10,858 nt of DNA from Hyphomicrobiales bacterium (GTDB taxonomy: Bacteria > Pseudomonadota > Alphaproteobacteria > Rhizobiales > Xanthobacteraceae), in assembly GCA_016201085.1 (NCBI GenBank), contig JACQDO010000198.1, positions 1 through 10,858 of the forward strand. The letters run 5' to 3'. The position numbers were made by a program, and so were the translations under genes. Below the pieces are notes generated by a model. It had not been told where the DNA came from. It saw nothing but the letters and a program-made list of their open reading frames with translations, and did no database searches. Each line of letters opens with the position of its first letter. Position 1 is the first letter of the stretch. Below, piece after piece: positions 1 through 6,960 of the stretch.

Positions 1-690
1 GCCTATATCCTCAAGCACTTCAAGGGCAAGAAGATCGCCATCGTGCACGACAAGACCACCTACGGCAAAGGTCTGGCCGACGAAACGAAGAAGGCGCTCG
101 TCAAGGGCGGCATGAAGGAAGTGCTGTACGAAGGCATCAACACCGGCGAGAAGGATTTCTCCGCGCTGGTGTCCAAGATCAAGCAGTCGGGCGCCGTTTT
201 GGTTTATTGGGGCGGCCTCTACACCGAAGGCGGCCTGCTGGTGCGGCAGATGCGCGACCAGGGCGTCAAGGCCATCCTGATGGGCGGCGACGGCATCACC
301 TCGGATGAGTTCGCTTCCGTCGGCGGGCCGGGCGTGGAAGGCACGCTGATGACCTACGGCCCAGATCCGCGCAACAAGCCGGAAGCCAAGGCGGCGGTTG
401 CGGAATTCCGCGCCAAGAAGTTCGAGCCGGAAGCCTACACGCTCTACTCCTACGCCGGCGTGCAGATCATCAAGCAGGCGGCGGAAGCGGCGAAGTCGCT
501 CGATCCGAAGAAGGTGGCCGAGAAGATGCATTCCGGCATGCACTTCAAGACCGTGCTGGGCGACATCTCCTACGACAAGAAGGGCGACATCACCAAGCTC
601 GACTACGTGATGTACATCTGGAAGAAGGACGCCAGCGGCAAGATCAATTACGTCGAGTGCCCGGGCTCCGATTGCTCGAAGCTGAAGTAG
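1..690 (+). CDS. ABC transporter substrate-binding protein, branched-chain amino acid type (5' end outside window)
   Basis: The frame is open from base 1 to a TAG at 688-690 and gives 229 residues, the C-terminal part of a periplasmic type I (Leu/Ile/Val-binding, LivJ/LivK-like) protein. Recognisable stretches are KIAIVHDKTTYGKGLAD near residues 11-27, the 'GEKDFSALVSKIK' segment, the 'YWGGLYTEGGLLVRQMRD' segment, and 'TYGPDPRNKP' with 'YTLYSYAGVQIIKQA' in the second lobe. Family members are about 370-400 residues, so roughly 140-170 residues including the signal peptide lie upstream. The GTG at 43 is an internal valine, not the start. The protein would capture an amino acid or amide in the periplasm and deliver it to a LivHMGF-type permease; no permease gene is in the window. 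The exact ligand cannot be read from sequence. The C-terminus ends in a Cys-x5-Cys pair. A hairpin terminator follows directly. Confidence 0.9.
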   Translation, partial: AYILKHFKGKKIAIVHDKTTYGKGLADETKKALVKGGMKEVLYEGINTGEKDFSALVSKIKQSGAVLVYWGGLYTEGGLLVRQMRDQGVKAILMGGDGITSDEFASVGGPGVEGTLMTYGPDPRNKPEAKAAVAEFRAKKFEPEAYTLYSYAGVQIIKQAAEAAKSLDPKKVAEKMHSGMHFKTVLGDISYDKKGDITKLDYVMYIWKKDASGKINYVECPGSDCSKLK

Positions 691-711
691 GCTTCACGCA
701 TATCGCTGAAC

Positions 712-740
712 GGAAAGTCCGCCGCGTTGGCGGGCTTTCC
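712..740. terminator. Hairpin terminator after the binding-protein gene, possibly bidirectional
   Basis: A 12-bp stem (712-723 with 729-740, one G-T pair) closes a 5-base loop. It is followed on + by a T-rich stretch (tatttcttgt) and lies 21 bases past the TAG of the binding-protein gene. On the - strand it sits downstream of ccdA, so it may serve both converging genes. Confidence 0.75.
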
Positions 741-759
741 TATTTCTTGTCCTGGATCT

Positions 760-787
760 GCGGTGCACCGCTAACGCGCTGCACCGC
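760..787. terminator. Inverted repeat between the convergent binding-protein and ccdA genes
   Basis: Arms 760-767 and 780-787 are perfect 8-bp inverted copies (gcggtgca / tgcaccgc) around a 12-base loop. The left arm is also part of a perfect 12-bp palindrome at 760-771. It lies 16 bases past the ccdA stop on the - strand. No T-run follows on that strand, so it could be a transcript-end hairpin or simply part of a two-hairpin terminator with 712-740. Confidence 0.45.
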
Positions 788-802
788 GTCGGGGACTAGA
801 GG

Positions 803-1537
803 TTACCCGATCCGTCCCAGCACCGGAAACAGCTCCAGAATCCACACGCTCATCAGGTTGATGCTGCCGGTGAGGAAGGCGATGCCGGTGAGCACCAGCA
901 GCGCGCCCATGGCGTGCTCGACCTTGGCGAGATGCTTCTTGAAGCGCGCCAGGAACCCCGCGAACGGCTCGATGGCGAATGCCGCGACGACGAACGGGAT
1001 GCCTAAGCCCAGCGAATAGACCGCCAGCAGACTGGCGCCTTTGCTTACCGTCTGCTCGGCGGCCGCCACCGTCAGGATCGCCGCCAGGATCGGCCCGATG
1101 CACGGCGTCCAGCCGAAGGCAAACGCCAAGCCCATCACATAGGCGCCCCACAGCCCGACGGGTTTGGCCACCTCCAGCCGCTTCTGCCGGTGAAGCAAAG
1201 CGATCGGCGTGATGCCAAGGAAGTGCAGCCCCATGACGATAATCAAGACGCCGGCAACCGTGGACAGCGGCCCGGAATAGGCGCGCAGCAGCGCGCCGAT
1301 CACACTGGCACTGGCGCCGAGCGAAACGAAAACGGTGGAAAAGCCGAGCACGAACAGCAAAGCCGCCACCACGGTCTCGCGCTTGACCCGCGGCTCCGGT
1401 TCCTTGTCGGCAAAGCGCTCCAGCGAGGTGCCCGCCAGGTAGACCAGGTAGGGCGGCACCAGCGGCAGCACGCAGGGTGAAAGAAAGCTGACCAGGCCCG
1501 CGATCAGGGCGGCCAGATAAGTGACATCGCCATTCAT
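803..1537 (-). CDS. ccdA: Cytochrome c biogenesis protein CcdA (DsbD membrane-domain family)
   Basis: This 244-residue protein is almost entirely hydrophobic, with about six predicted membrane helices, the size of single-domain CcdA. It carries the family's paired redox cysteines: C22 in 'SFLSPCVLPLVPPYLVYLAG' (helix 1) and C146 in 'FGWTPCIGPILAAIL' (helix 4), each next to prolines. CcdA proteins take electrons from cytoplasmic thioredoxin and pass them to periplasmic thiol-disulfide proteins used in cytochrome c maturation or disulfide repair. The ATG at 1535-1537 is followed at once by the first helix. Only a weak ribosome-binding site (taggg) precedes it. No CcmG/thioredoxin partner is adjacent. 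It is divergent from the peptidase gene, with 101 bases between starts. Confidence 0.93.
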   Translation of the reverse strand: MNGDVTYLAALIAGLVSFLSPCVLPLVPPYLVYLAGTSLERFADKEPEPRVKRETVVAALLFVLGFSTVFVSLGASASVIGALLRAYSGPLSTVAGVLIIVMGLHFLGITPIALLHRQKRLEVAKPVGLWGAYVMGLAFAFGWTPCIGPILAAILTVAAAEQTVSKGASLLAVYSLGLGIPFVVAAFAIEPFAGFLARFKKHLAKVEHAMGALLVLTGIAFLTGSINLMSVWILELFPVLGRIG

Positions 1538-1638
1538 GGGGCCCTAGATGCCCCGGCAACTGTGGCGCTGGCAAGTCTGCCTGCCGGGCTCTGACCTTGA
1601 AGTGATCGGCCGTGATAGGCTTAACGTCTGGAGCATCA

Positions 1639-2610
1639 ATGACCACGCGCAATCTCATCACCGATATACCCGGCCTGCGGGTCGGCCATGCCGGCGACGC
1701 CAAGCTCGGCTCCGGCGCCAGCGTGGTGCTGTTCGATACCGCCGTGGTGGCGAGCGTGGACGTACGCGGCGGCGGGCCAGGCACGCGTGAGACCGCTTTG
1801 CTCGACCCGGCGCAGACGGTCGAAGGCATCGACGCCATCGTGCTGTCCGGCGGCTCCGCCTTCGGGCTCGACGCCGCCTCCGGCGTGCAGGCTTGGTTGC
1901 GCGAGCAGGGCCGCGGCTTCCGCATCCGTGAGGCGGTTGTGCCGATCGTGCCGGGCGCCATCATGTTCGACCTGCTCAACGGCGGCGACAAGAACTGGGG
2001 CCGTTTCCCGCCCTATCGCGAATTCGGCTACGCGGCGGCGAAAAACGCCAGCACCGATGTGACGCTCGGCAGCGTCGGCGCCGGATTGGGCGCCACCACG
2101 GTCAACCTGAAAGGCGGCGTCGGCTCGGCCGCGGCGCAGACGCCGGACGGCATCAGCATCGGCGCGCTGGTCGTAGTAAACGCAGTCGGCTCGACGACCA
2201 TCGGCGACCGCCCGCATTTCTGGGCGGCGCCGTTCGAGCAGAACAAGGAATTCGGCGGCCGCGGCTGGCCGGCGGCGTTCTCGGCCGCCGATCTCGCCAT
2301 CCGCGCCAAAGGCGGGCCGCAGGAGAACACCACCATCGCGGTGATCGCCACCGACGCCAAGCTCAGCAAGGCGCAATGCAACCGCCTCGCCGTCATGGCG
2401 CATGACGGTTTCGCGCGCGCGATCTATCCGGTGCACACCCCGCTCGACGGCGACGTCATCTTTGCCGCCGCGACCGGCGCCAAGCCGCTGGCCGATCCGC
2501 ATTACGGTCTCGCCGAGCTCGGCATGCTCGGCGCCAATGTGATGGCGCGCGCCATCGCGCGCGGCGTCTACGAGGCAAGCGCGCTGCCGTTTGCGGGCGC
2601 AGGCCATTGA
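1639..2610 (+). CDS. P1 (S58) family peptidase, DmpA/NylC-like N-terminal nucleophile hydrolase
   Basis: This is a 323-residue member of the P1 aminopeptidase family, which includes DmpA (L-aminopeptidase/D-Ala-esterase) and the nylon-oligomer hydrolase NylC. These enzymes self-cleave into alpha and beta chains and use the new N-terminal Ser or Thr as nucleophile. Family blocks seen are 'DVRGGGPGTRET', 'VLSGGSAFGLDAASGV', 'VPIVPGAIMFDLLNGG', 'GSVGAGLGATT' and 'HTPLDGDVIFAAATG'. The likely cleavage site is N230/T231 in 'GGPQENTTIAVIATDA', matching the Asn-Thr site of NylC, so T231 would be the nucleophile. No signal peptide is seen. ATG 1639 was chosen over the upstream ATG at 1612 because ctggag lies 5 bases before it and the family's N-terminus begins 'TTRNLITDIPGLRVGHA'. 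The C-terminus stops at 'YEASALPFAGAGH', a little shorter than I expect for relatives, exactly where the convergent oxidoreductase is truncated. The substrate is unknown. Confidence 0.9.
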   Translation: MTTRNLITDIPGLRVGHAGDAKLGSGASVVLFDTAVVASVDVRGGGPGTRETALLDPAQTVEGIDAIVLSGGSAFGLDAASGVQAWLREQGRGFRIREAVVPIVPGAIMFDLLNGGDKNWGRFPPYREFGYAAAKNASTDVTLGSVGAGLGATTVNLKGGVGSAAAQTPDGISIGALVVVNAVGSTTIGDRPHFWAAPFEQNKEFGGRGWPAAFSAADLAIRAKGGPQENTTIAVIATDAKLSKAQCNRLAVMAHDGFARAIYPVHTPLDGDVIFAAATGAKPLADPHYGLAELGMLGANVMARAIARGVYEASALPFAGAGH

Positions 2611-3712
2611 GGCCCGGCGCGCGGCCGATCACCGGGCGTGAATCGGGAAAACACGGCCGGCTGCCGAGCCAGGTTTGGTCGTCGCTCCGCTCGCCCAACG
2701 GAAATAGTTCGCGCGCTTTCGGCATCAAACGCGCGAACTGCACTGGCGTGGGCGCGGCGTCGCGCGCGGCGATTTCGACGCCGGTGGTCATGCGCAGCCC
2801 CTGCTGCATCGGCGTGATCACGTAGCCGGCGTCGGCATCGAGCACCGGGCGCGCCAGGCCGGCATTGCCTTGCGCATGGAAGTGCCGGTGATAGCCGCGC
2901 TTGACCATCAAAGGCAGCCTGAGACCGAGCGGATCGAGCAGATCGTGCGCCCACGGCCCGAGCGCGACCACCGCCTCGCGCGCATCGACCCCGCCCTCGT
3001 TGGTTTCCACCCGCCAGCCGGCGCCGGCGCGATGCAGCGAGCGCGCATCGCCATGAAGCGTGACGCCGCCCAGCGCGGCAAAGCGCGCGGCATAGGCGCG
3101 CGTGACGCCGTAGGGATTGCTCACGCTCGCCGCCTGCGGCCAGAACGCCGCATGCGCGAACACCGGCCTGAGCGAAGGCTCGAGCGTCTGCGCGCCCGCA
3201 ACGTCGAGCGCCTGCAACGGCAAGCCGAACTCGGCGGCAAGATCGAACTCAGCGTTCAACGCCTTGAAGCTGCGTGCGCTGCGATAGACCTTCAGCCAAC
3301 CGGTCTTGCGCAGGAATTGCGCGGCGCCCGCTTCCGCCATCAACGCCTCGTGCTCAGCCACCGCGCGCGCAAACAACGGACGGATCAGCCGCGCGTTCTC
3401 GATCAGCCGCGCCGGGCGCGAGGCGGTGCGGAACGCGATGAGCCAGGGCAGCGCCTGTGGCAGGAACGACAGGTGGTAATTGGCCTCGCCCGCACGCTTG
3501 AGTGCGATGCGCATGAGTGCACCTGGATCGGCGGGAAACGCCGGCGGAAAGATCGTGTTGCCCTCGACGATGCCGGCATTGCCGAACGAGGTCTGCTCGC
3601 CCACGCCGGCGCGATCGAGCAGCGCCACGCTCAGCCCGCGCTTGGCGAGATGCAGCGCAACGGAGGTGCCGACAATGCCGGCGCCGAGCACGAGTACGTC
3701 CGTGCGGGCCAT
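2456..3712 (-). CDS. FAD-dependent oxidoreductase (DadA/glycine-oxidase type), C-terminal flavin-binding end apparently lost
   Basis: This DAO-family flavoenzyme probably oxidises a D-amino acid, glycine or a related amine. The N-terminal FAD fold is intact: 'VLVLGAGIVGTSVALHLAKRG' carries GxGxxG at residues 10-15, and D33 ends the second strand. The 'GYVITPMQQGLRMTTGVE' sheet and 'PDSRPVIGRAPGLNGL' (about residues 356-371) are typical of the substrate domain. Relatives then continue with a Gly-His-Gly-His-x-Gly-type flavin loop and about 50 more residues. Here, from base 2600 downward, the frame becomes an arginine-rich string that is merely the antisense of the peptidase gene, running on to a stop at 2456. 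None of the three - frames in 2456-2600 restores the loop, so a simple frameshift does not explain it. Start ATG 3712 is preceded by gggaga (3722-3727) at 9 bases; the upstream TTG at 3718 would be only 3 bases from it. The gene may be inactive. Confidence 0.8.
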   Translation of the reverse strand: MARTDVLVLGAGIVGTSVALHLAKRGLSVALLDRAGVGEQTSFGNAGIVEGNTIFPPAFPADPGALMRIALKRAGEANYHLSFLPQALPWLIAFRTASRPARLIENARLIRPLFARAVAEHEALMAEAGAAQFLRKTGWLKVYRSARSFKALNAEFDLAAEFGLPLQALDVAGAQTLEPSLRPVFAHAAFWPQAASVSNPYGVTRAYAARFAALGGVTLHGDARSLHRAGAGWRVETNEGGVDAREAVVALGPWAHDLLDPLGLRLPLMVKRGYHRHFHAQGNAGLARPVLDADAGYVITPMQQGLRMTTGVEIAARDAAPTPVQFARLMPKARELFPLGERSDDQTWLGSRPCFPDSRPVIGRAPGLNGLRPQTAARLPRRRRARWRAPSHWRRACRARRDRNADRPAAWRRSRRQR

Positions 3713-3721
3713 GAACAACCG

Positions 3722-3727
3722 TCTCCC
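3722..3727 (-). promoter_or_regulatory. Ribosome-binding site that fixes the oxidoreductase start
   Basis: On the - strand, gggaga lies 9 bases before ATG 3712 but only 3 bases before the in-frame TTG at 3718. This favours the ATG. Confidence 0.6.
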
Positions 3728-3818
3728 GAGTCCTTTACTGGGCTCCGTCTTTTATATGGAATGGATCGGGCCCCGGCGCTATGACCGTGCGGCAACACCG
3801 CGCCGGAGCATCGCCAGC

Positions 3819-4772
3819 ATGCCACTTCTGCAAGCGCTACGAGCCGCCCTGGCGTGGGTCGGCCGGCACGGTACGGGCGCGCTGGCGGCTTCGATTTTTC
3901 TCAGTATCGCTCTGCCACAGTTCGCCGCCATCCTGAAGCCGCACCTGGCCGAGGCGGTGTTCGTGCTGCTGCTGTTCTCCTATCTACGCACCGACCCGGC
4001 CGCCTTCCTGCGCTATCTGCGCTCGCCGGGCCTGACCATCGTCGCTGCGCTCTGGGTGATGGTGGCGATGCCGTTGCTGTTCGGTATCGTCTTTACCGTG
4101 GCCGGCCTGCGCGAGAGCATGCCGGCGCTCTACACCATCCTGATTCTACAAATCGCCACCACGCCGATCACCTCCTCGGCCGCCTTCGCGGCGCTGATGG
4201 GCCTCGACGTGGCGTTTTCGCTGGTGACGCTGATCATCACCAACGCGCTGTCGCCGCTTACCACCGTCGGCTTCAGCTATCTGTTCCTCGGCTCGTCGAT
4301 GTTTTCGCCGCTCGAACTCGGCATCAAGCTGTTCCTGTTCTTTTCGGTGTCCGGCGTCGTCGCCTACGCCATCCGCCGCGTTGCCGGCGCGGCCTGGCTG
4401 GAGCGGCAGAAGGAGCCGATCGACGGACTCAACGTCATCGCCGTCTTCGTGTTCGCCATCGCCGCCATGGAAAGCGTGCCGCGCAACGTGCTGGCCGACC
4501 CCTGGCTCGCGCTCGAACTGCTGGGCTTGGTCTTGGTGGTGAGCGTCGCGCTGATCGGCCTGAGCGTGCTGGTGTTCCTGCACACGGGCTACGACCGCGC
4601 GGTGCCGGTCGGTCTGCTCGCCGCCTTCCGCAATATCGGCCTGGTCATGGCGACGCTCGGCTCGCAGCTGCCGGACCTCGCCTGGTTCTATTTCGCCATG
4701 GCGCAGTTTCCCATCTACCTGCTGCCGGCGGTGTTGCAGCCGCTGGCGCACCGGCTGTCGGAAAAGCGTTAA
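3819..4772 (+). CDS. BASS-family (bile acid:sodium symporter-like) membrane transporter, putative
   Basis: This 317-residue membrane protein has about nine or ten hydrophobic helices. Its features fit the bile acid:Na+ symporter/arsenite-permease superfamily (BASS, SLC10-like). One is the polar unwound segment '[18 protein letters not shown]' at about residues 113-130, followed by a helix and '[13 protein letters not shown]'. The other is the second crossing motif '[18 protein letters not shown]' with R281-N282. These paired segments form the crossing helices and sodium/substrate site in the family. The transported compound cannot be assigned. ATG 3819 ('[15 protein letters not shown]') is preferred, with ggag 11 bases upstream; an in-frame ATG at 3756 would add 21 residues, many of them charged or polar, before the first helix. 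The gene is divergent from the oxidoreductase (106 bases between starts) and heads a co-directional run with rpe, purB and murI. Confidence 0.7.
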   Translation: MPLLQALRAALAWVGRHGTGALAASIFLSIALPQFAAILKPHLAEAVFVLLLFSYLRTDPAAFLRYLRSPGLTIVAALWVMVAMPLLFGIVFTVAGLRESMPALYTILILQIATTPITSSAAFAALMGLDVAFSLVTLIITNALSPLTTVGFSYLFLGSSMFSPLELGIKLFLFFSVSGVVAYAIRRVAGAAWLERQKEPIDGLNVIAVFVFAIAAMESVPRNVLADPWLALELLGLVLVVSVALIGLSVLVFLHTGYDRAVPVGLLAAFRNIGLVMATLGSQLPDLAWFYFAMAQFPIYLLPAVLQPLAHRLSEKR

Positions 4773-4789
4773 CAGCGGCGCCGGTTTTC

Positions 4790-4813
4790 GGCCTGCAACA
4801 TTGCCCGCAGGCC
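4790..4813 (+). terminator. Hairpin between the transporter and rpe
   Basis: A perfect 7-bp stem (4790-4796 ggcctgc with 4807-4813 gcaggcc) closes a 10-base loop, 17 bases after the transporter stop. There is no T-run, so it may be a weak terminator, a processing site or an attenuator before rpe. Confidence 0.35.
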
Positions 4814-4849
4814 CCTCGCATGATAGGCGGTGGGCTTGTGGAGCCGATC

Positions 4850-5524
4850 ATGCGCCCCCTGATCATCTCGCCGTCGATATTGTCCGCCGACTTCGCCAAA
4901 CTGGGCGAGGAAGTGCGCGCGGTCGAGGCTGCCGGCTGCGACTGGATCCATGTCGACGTCATGGACGGGCATTTCGTGCCCAATATCACCATCGGCCCCG
5001 ACGTGGTGAAGGCGCTGCGCCCGGTCACCCAGCTGACGCTGGACGTGCACCTGATGATCGCGCCGTGCGATCCCTATCTCGAGGCCTTCGCCAAGGCCGG
5101 CTCCGACATCATCACCGTGCACGTGGAGTCAGGCCCGCACGTGCACCGCTCGCTGCAGGCGATCCGCGCGCTCGGCAAAAAGGCCGGCGTCACCATGAAC
5201 CCCGGCACGCCGGTCTCAAGTATCGAACACGTCATCGACATGGTCGATCTCGTGCTCGTCATGTCGGTCAATCCCGGTTTCGGCGGGCAGAAATTCATCC
5301 CGGCGGCGATCGAGAAGATCGGCGCCGTACGCGCGCTCATCGGCGCGCGGCCGATCGACATCGAGGTGGACGGCGGCGTCACACCCGACAACGCCGAGAA
5401 GATCGTGCGCGCCGGCGCCAATGCGCTGGTCGCCGGCAACGCGGTGTTCAAGGGCGGCAATTACAAAACCAACATCGCCGCCATCCGCCAGGCGGCTGCG
5501 CTGGCGCGCGGAGAAGCGGCGTGA
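4850..5524 (+). CDS. rpe: Ribulose-phosphate 3-epimerase
   Basis: This 224-residue cytoplasmic TIM-barrel enzyme interconverts D-ribulose 5-phosphate and D-xylulose 5-phosphate in the pentose phosphate and Calvin pathways. The length is normal for the family. All signature blocks are present: '[16 protein letters not shown]' (residues 6-21), '[18 protein letters not shown]' with metal ligands H34 and D36, 'DVHLMI' with H67, '[14 protein letters not shown]' forming the phosphate/active-site loop (138-150), and 'IEVDGGV' with the catalytic D174. ATG 4850 is chosen because gtggag (4838-4843) sits 6 bases upstream and the protein then begins '[10 protein letters not shown]', as in relatives; an ATG at 4820 would add ten residues. 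It is 77 bases after the transporter, and a palindromic repeat element begins within 10 bases of its stop. Confidence 0.97.
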   Translation: MRPLIISPSILSADFAKLGEEVRAVEAAGCDWIHVDVMDGHFVPNITIGPDVVKALRPVTQLTLDVHLMIAPCDPYLEAFAKAGSDIITVHVESGPHVHRSLQAIRALGKKAGVTMNPGTPVSSIEHVIDMVDLVLVMSVNPGFGGQKFIPAAIEKIGAVRALIGARPIDIEVDGGVTPDNAEKIVRAGANALVAGNAVFKGGNYKTNIAAIRQAAALARGEAA

Positions 5525-5532
5525 TTGTTTTT

Positions 5533-5637
5533 GTCATTCCGGGGCGCGCATCAGCGCGAACCCGGAATCCAGATACAGACGATGCATTTGCCTCTGGATT
5601 CCGGGTCCGCTCGCTAACGCAAGCGTCCCGGAATGAC
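5533..5637. repeat. Extragenic palindromic repeat (Bradyrhizobiaceae-type) between rpe and purB
   Basis: The element is a nested palindrome. Its outer 11-bp arms are 5533-5543 (gtcattccggg) and 5627-5637 (cccggaatgac). Its inner 13-bp arms are 5560-5572 (acccggaatccag) and 5594-5606 (ctggattccgggt), around a 21-base loop. Between outer and inner arms are two small side hairpins (cgcgc...gcgcg on the left, gct...agc on the right), so the single strand can fold into a branched cruciform. Repeats with this tcattccggg/ggattccgggt core are very common in Bradyrhizobium and Rhodopseudomonas genomes (from memory). It has no coding content. It fills almost the whole rpe-purB gap and ends against the purB ribosome-binding site. 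Confidence 0.85.
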
Positions 5638-5651
5638 GGAAAGGTAATCGA

Positions 5652-6959
5652 ATGATTCCCCGCTATTCCCGCCCCGAAATGGTCGCCATCTGGTCGCCGG
5701 AGAGCAAGTTCCGCATCTGGTTCGAGATCGAGGCGCACGCGGCCACCGCCATGGCCGAGCTCGGCATCATCCCGAAGGACGCCGCCAAGAAGATCTGGGA
5801 CAAAGGCAGGACCGCCAAATTCGATGTCGCCCGCATCGACGCCATCGAGGCCGAGGTCAAGCACGACGTCATCGCCTTCCTGACGCATCTGTCGGAGATC
5901 GTCGGTCCGGAAGCGCGCTTCATGCATTCCGGCATGACCTCGTCGGACGTGCTCGACACCTGCTTCAACGTGCAGCTCACGCGCGCCGCCGATTTCCTGA
6001 TCGACGACGTCGACGTGCTGCTCGCCGCGCTCAAGCGCCGCGCCTTCGAGCATAAATTCACGCCGACGGTCGGCCGCTCGCACGGCATTCATGCCGAGCC
6101 GACCACCTTCGGGCTCAAGCTCGCCTATGCCTATGCCGAATTCGCGCGCGGGCGCGAGCGCCTGATCGCCGCACGGAAAGAGGTCGCGACCTGCGCCATC
6201 TCCGGCGCGGTCGGCACCTTCGCGCAAGTCGACCCGCGCGTCGAAGCATATGTCGCCAAGGCCATGGGCCTCGCCGTCGAGCCGATCTCGACCCAGGTCA
6301 TCCCGCGCGACCGCCACGCCATGTATTTCGCCACGCTCGCCGTGATCGCCTCCTCGATCGAGCGGCTGGCCACCGAGATCCGCCATCTGCAACGCACCGA
6401 GGTGCTGGAGGCAGAAGAATTTTTCTCCGAGAAGCAGAAGGGCTCCTCGGCTATGCCGCACAAACGCAACCCGGTGCTGTCGGAGAACGTCACCGGCTTG
6501 GCGCGCATGGTGCGCGGCTACGCGATCCCGGCCATGGAGAACGTCGCGCTCTGGCACGAGCGCGACATTTCGCATTCTAGCGTCGAGCGCATGATCGGGC
6601 CGGACGCCACCGTCACGCTCGACTTCGCGCTGGCGCGCTTGGCCTCCCTAATCGACAGACTGCTGGTCTATCCAGCCTCGATGCAGAAGAACCTCGACAG
6701 ACTTGGCGGCCTCATCCACTCCCAAAGAGTATTGATCGCGCTGACGCAGAAGGGCGTGGCGCGCGAGGACGCCTACGCCATCGTGCAGCGCAACGCCATG
6801 AAGGTGTGGGGCGGCGAGGCCAATTTCCTCGAGCTGCTCAAGAAAGACCCGGACGTGCGCGCCAAGCTGAGCGACAAGGAGCTGGAGGCCAATTTCGACC
6901 TCGACCATCATTTCAAGCACGTCGATACGATCTTTACCCGCGTGTTCGGGAGCGCCTGA
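5652..6959 (+). CDS. purB: Adenylosuccinate lyase
   Basis: This 435-residue enzyme of the fumarase/aspartase superfamily cleaves SAICAR to AICAR and adenylosuccinate to AMP, releasing fumarate, in purine synthesis; it acts as a cytoplasmic tetramer. Visible family features are the N-terminal 'MIPRYSRPEMVAIWS', K70-H71 in 'EVKHDVIAF', 'SGMTSSDVLDT' (93-103), 'GRSHGIHAEPTTFG' with catalytic acid candidate H144, and the flexible signature loop 'GSSAMPHKRNP' (264-274) containing the catalytic serine. 'WHERDISHSSVER' completes the substrate site. The length is the usual one for the short bacterial (B. subtilis-like) form. ATG 5652 has ggaaagg (5638-5644) 7 bases upstream, directly after the palindromic repeat. 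murI begins one base after its stop, which indicates cotranscription. Confidence 0.97.
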   Translation: MIPRYSRPEMVAIWSPESKFRIWFEIEAHAATAMAELGIIPKDAAKKIWDKGRTAKFDVARIDAIEAEVKHDVIAFLTHLSEIVGPEARFMHSGMTSSDVLDTCFNVQLTRAADFLIDDVDVLLAALKRRAFEHKFTPTVGRSHGIHAEPTTFGLKLAYAYAEFARGRERLIAARKEVATCAISGAVGTFAQVDPRVEAYVAKAMGLAVEPISTQVIPRDRHAMYFATLAVIASSIERLATEIRHLQRTEVLEAEEFFSEKQKGSSAMPHKRNPVLSENVTGLARMVRGYAIPAMENVALWHERDISHSSVERMIGPDATVTLDFALARLASLIDRLLVYPASMQKNLDRLGGLIHSQRVLIALTQKGVAREDAYAIVQRNAMKVWGGEANFLELLKKDPDVRAKLSDKELEANFDLDHHFKHVDTIFTRVFGSA

Positions 6960-6960
6960 G

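Noticed and set aside
1597..1626. TTGAAG ... TTAACG as a promoter for the peptidase.
   Set aside because: The -10 match is poor and the implied transcription start would fall on the ribosome-binding site just before ATG 1639.
1636..2607. A 323-codon open frame on the - strand opposite the peptidase gene.
   Set aside because: It is the antisense shadow of a conserved P1 peptidase in GC-rich DNA, with no recognisable domain and composition rich in Arg, Ala and Gly.
2870..3784. A 304-codon + strand open frame opposite the flavin oxidoreductase.
   Set aside because: It is Arg- and Gln-rich antisense of a clear GxGxxG flavoprotein, with no family signature.
3854..4849. Upstream in-frame extension of rpe running through the transporter gene.
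   Set aside because: It is out of frame with the BASS-type protein, low-complexity and Arg/Gly-rich. Rpe begins at 4850 with a good ribosome-binding site.
5533..5637. CRISPR array or insertion-sequence end.
   Set aside because: There is one symmetric element only, with no regularly spaced direct repeats, no transposase and no target duplication. It fits an extragenic palindromic repeat.
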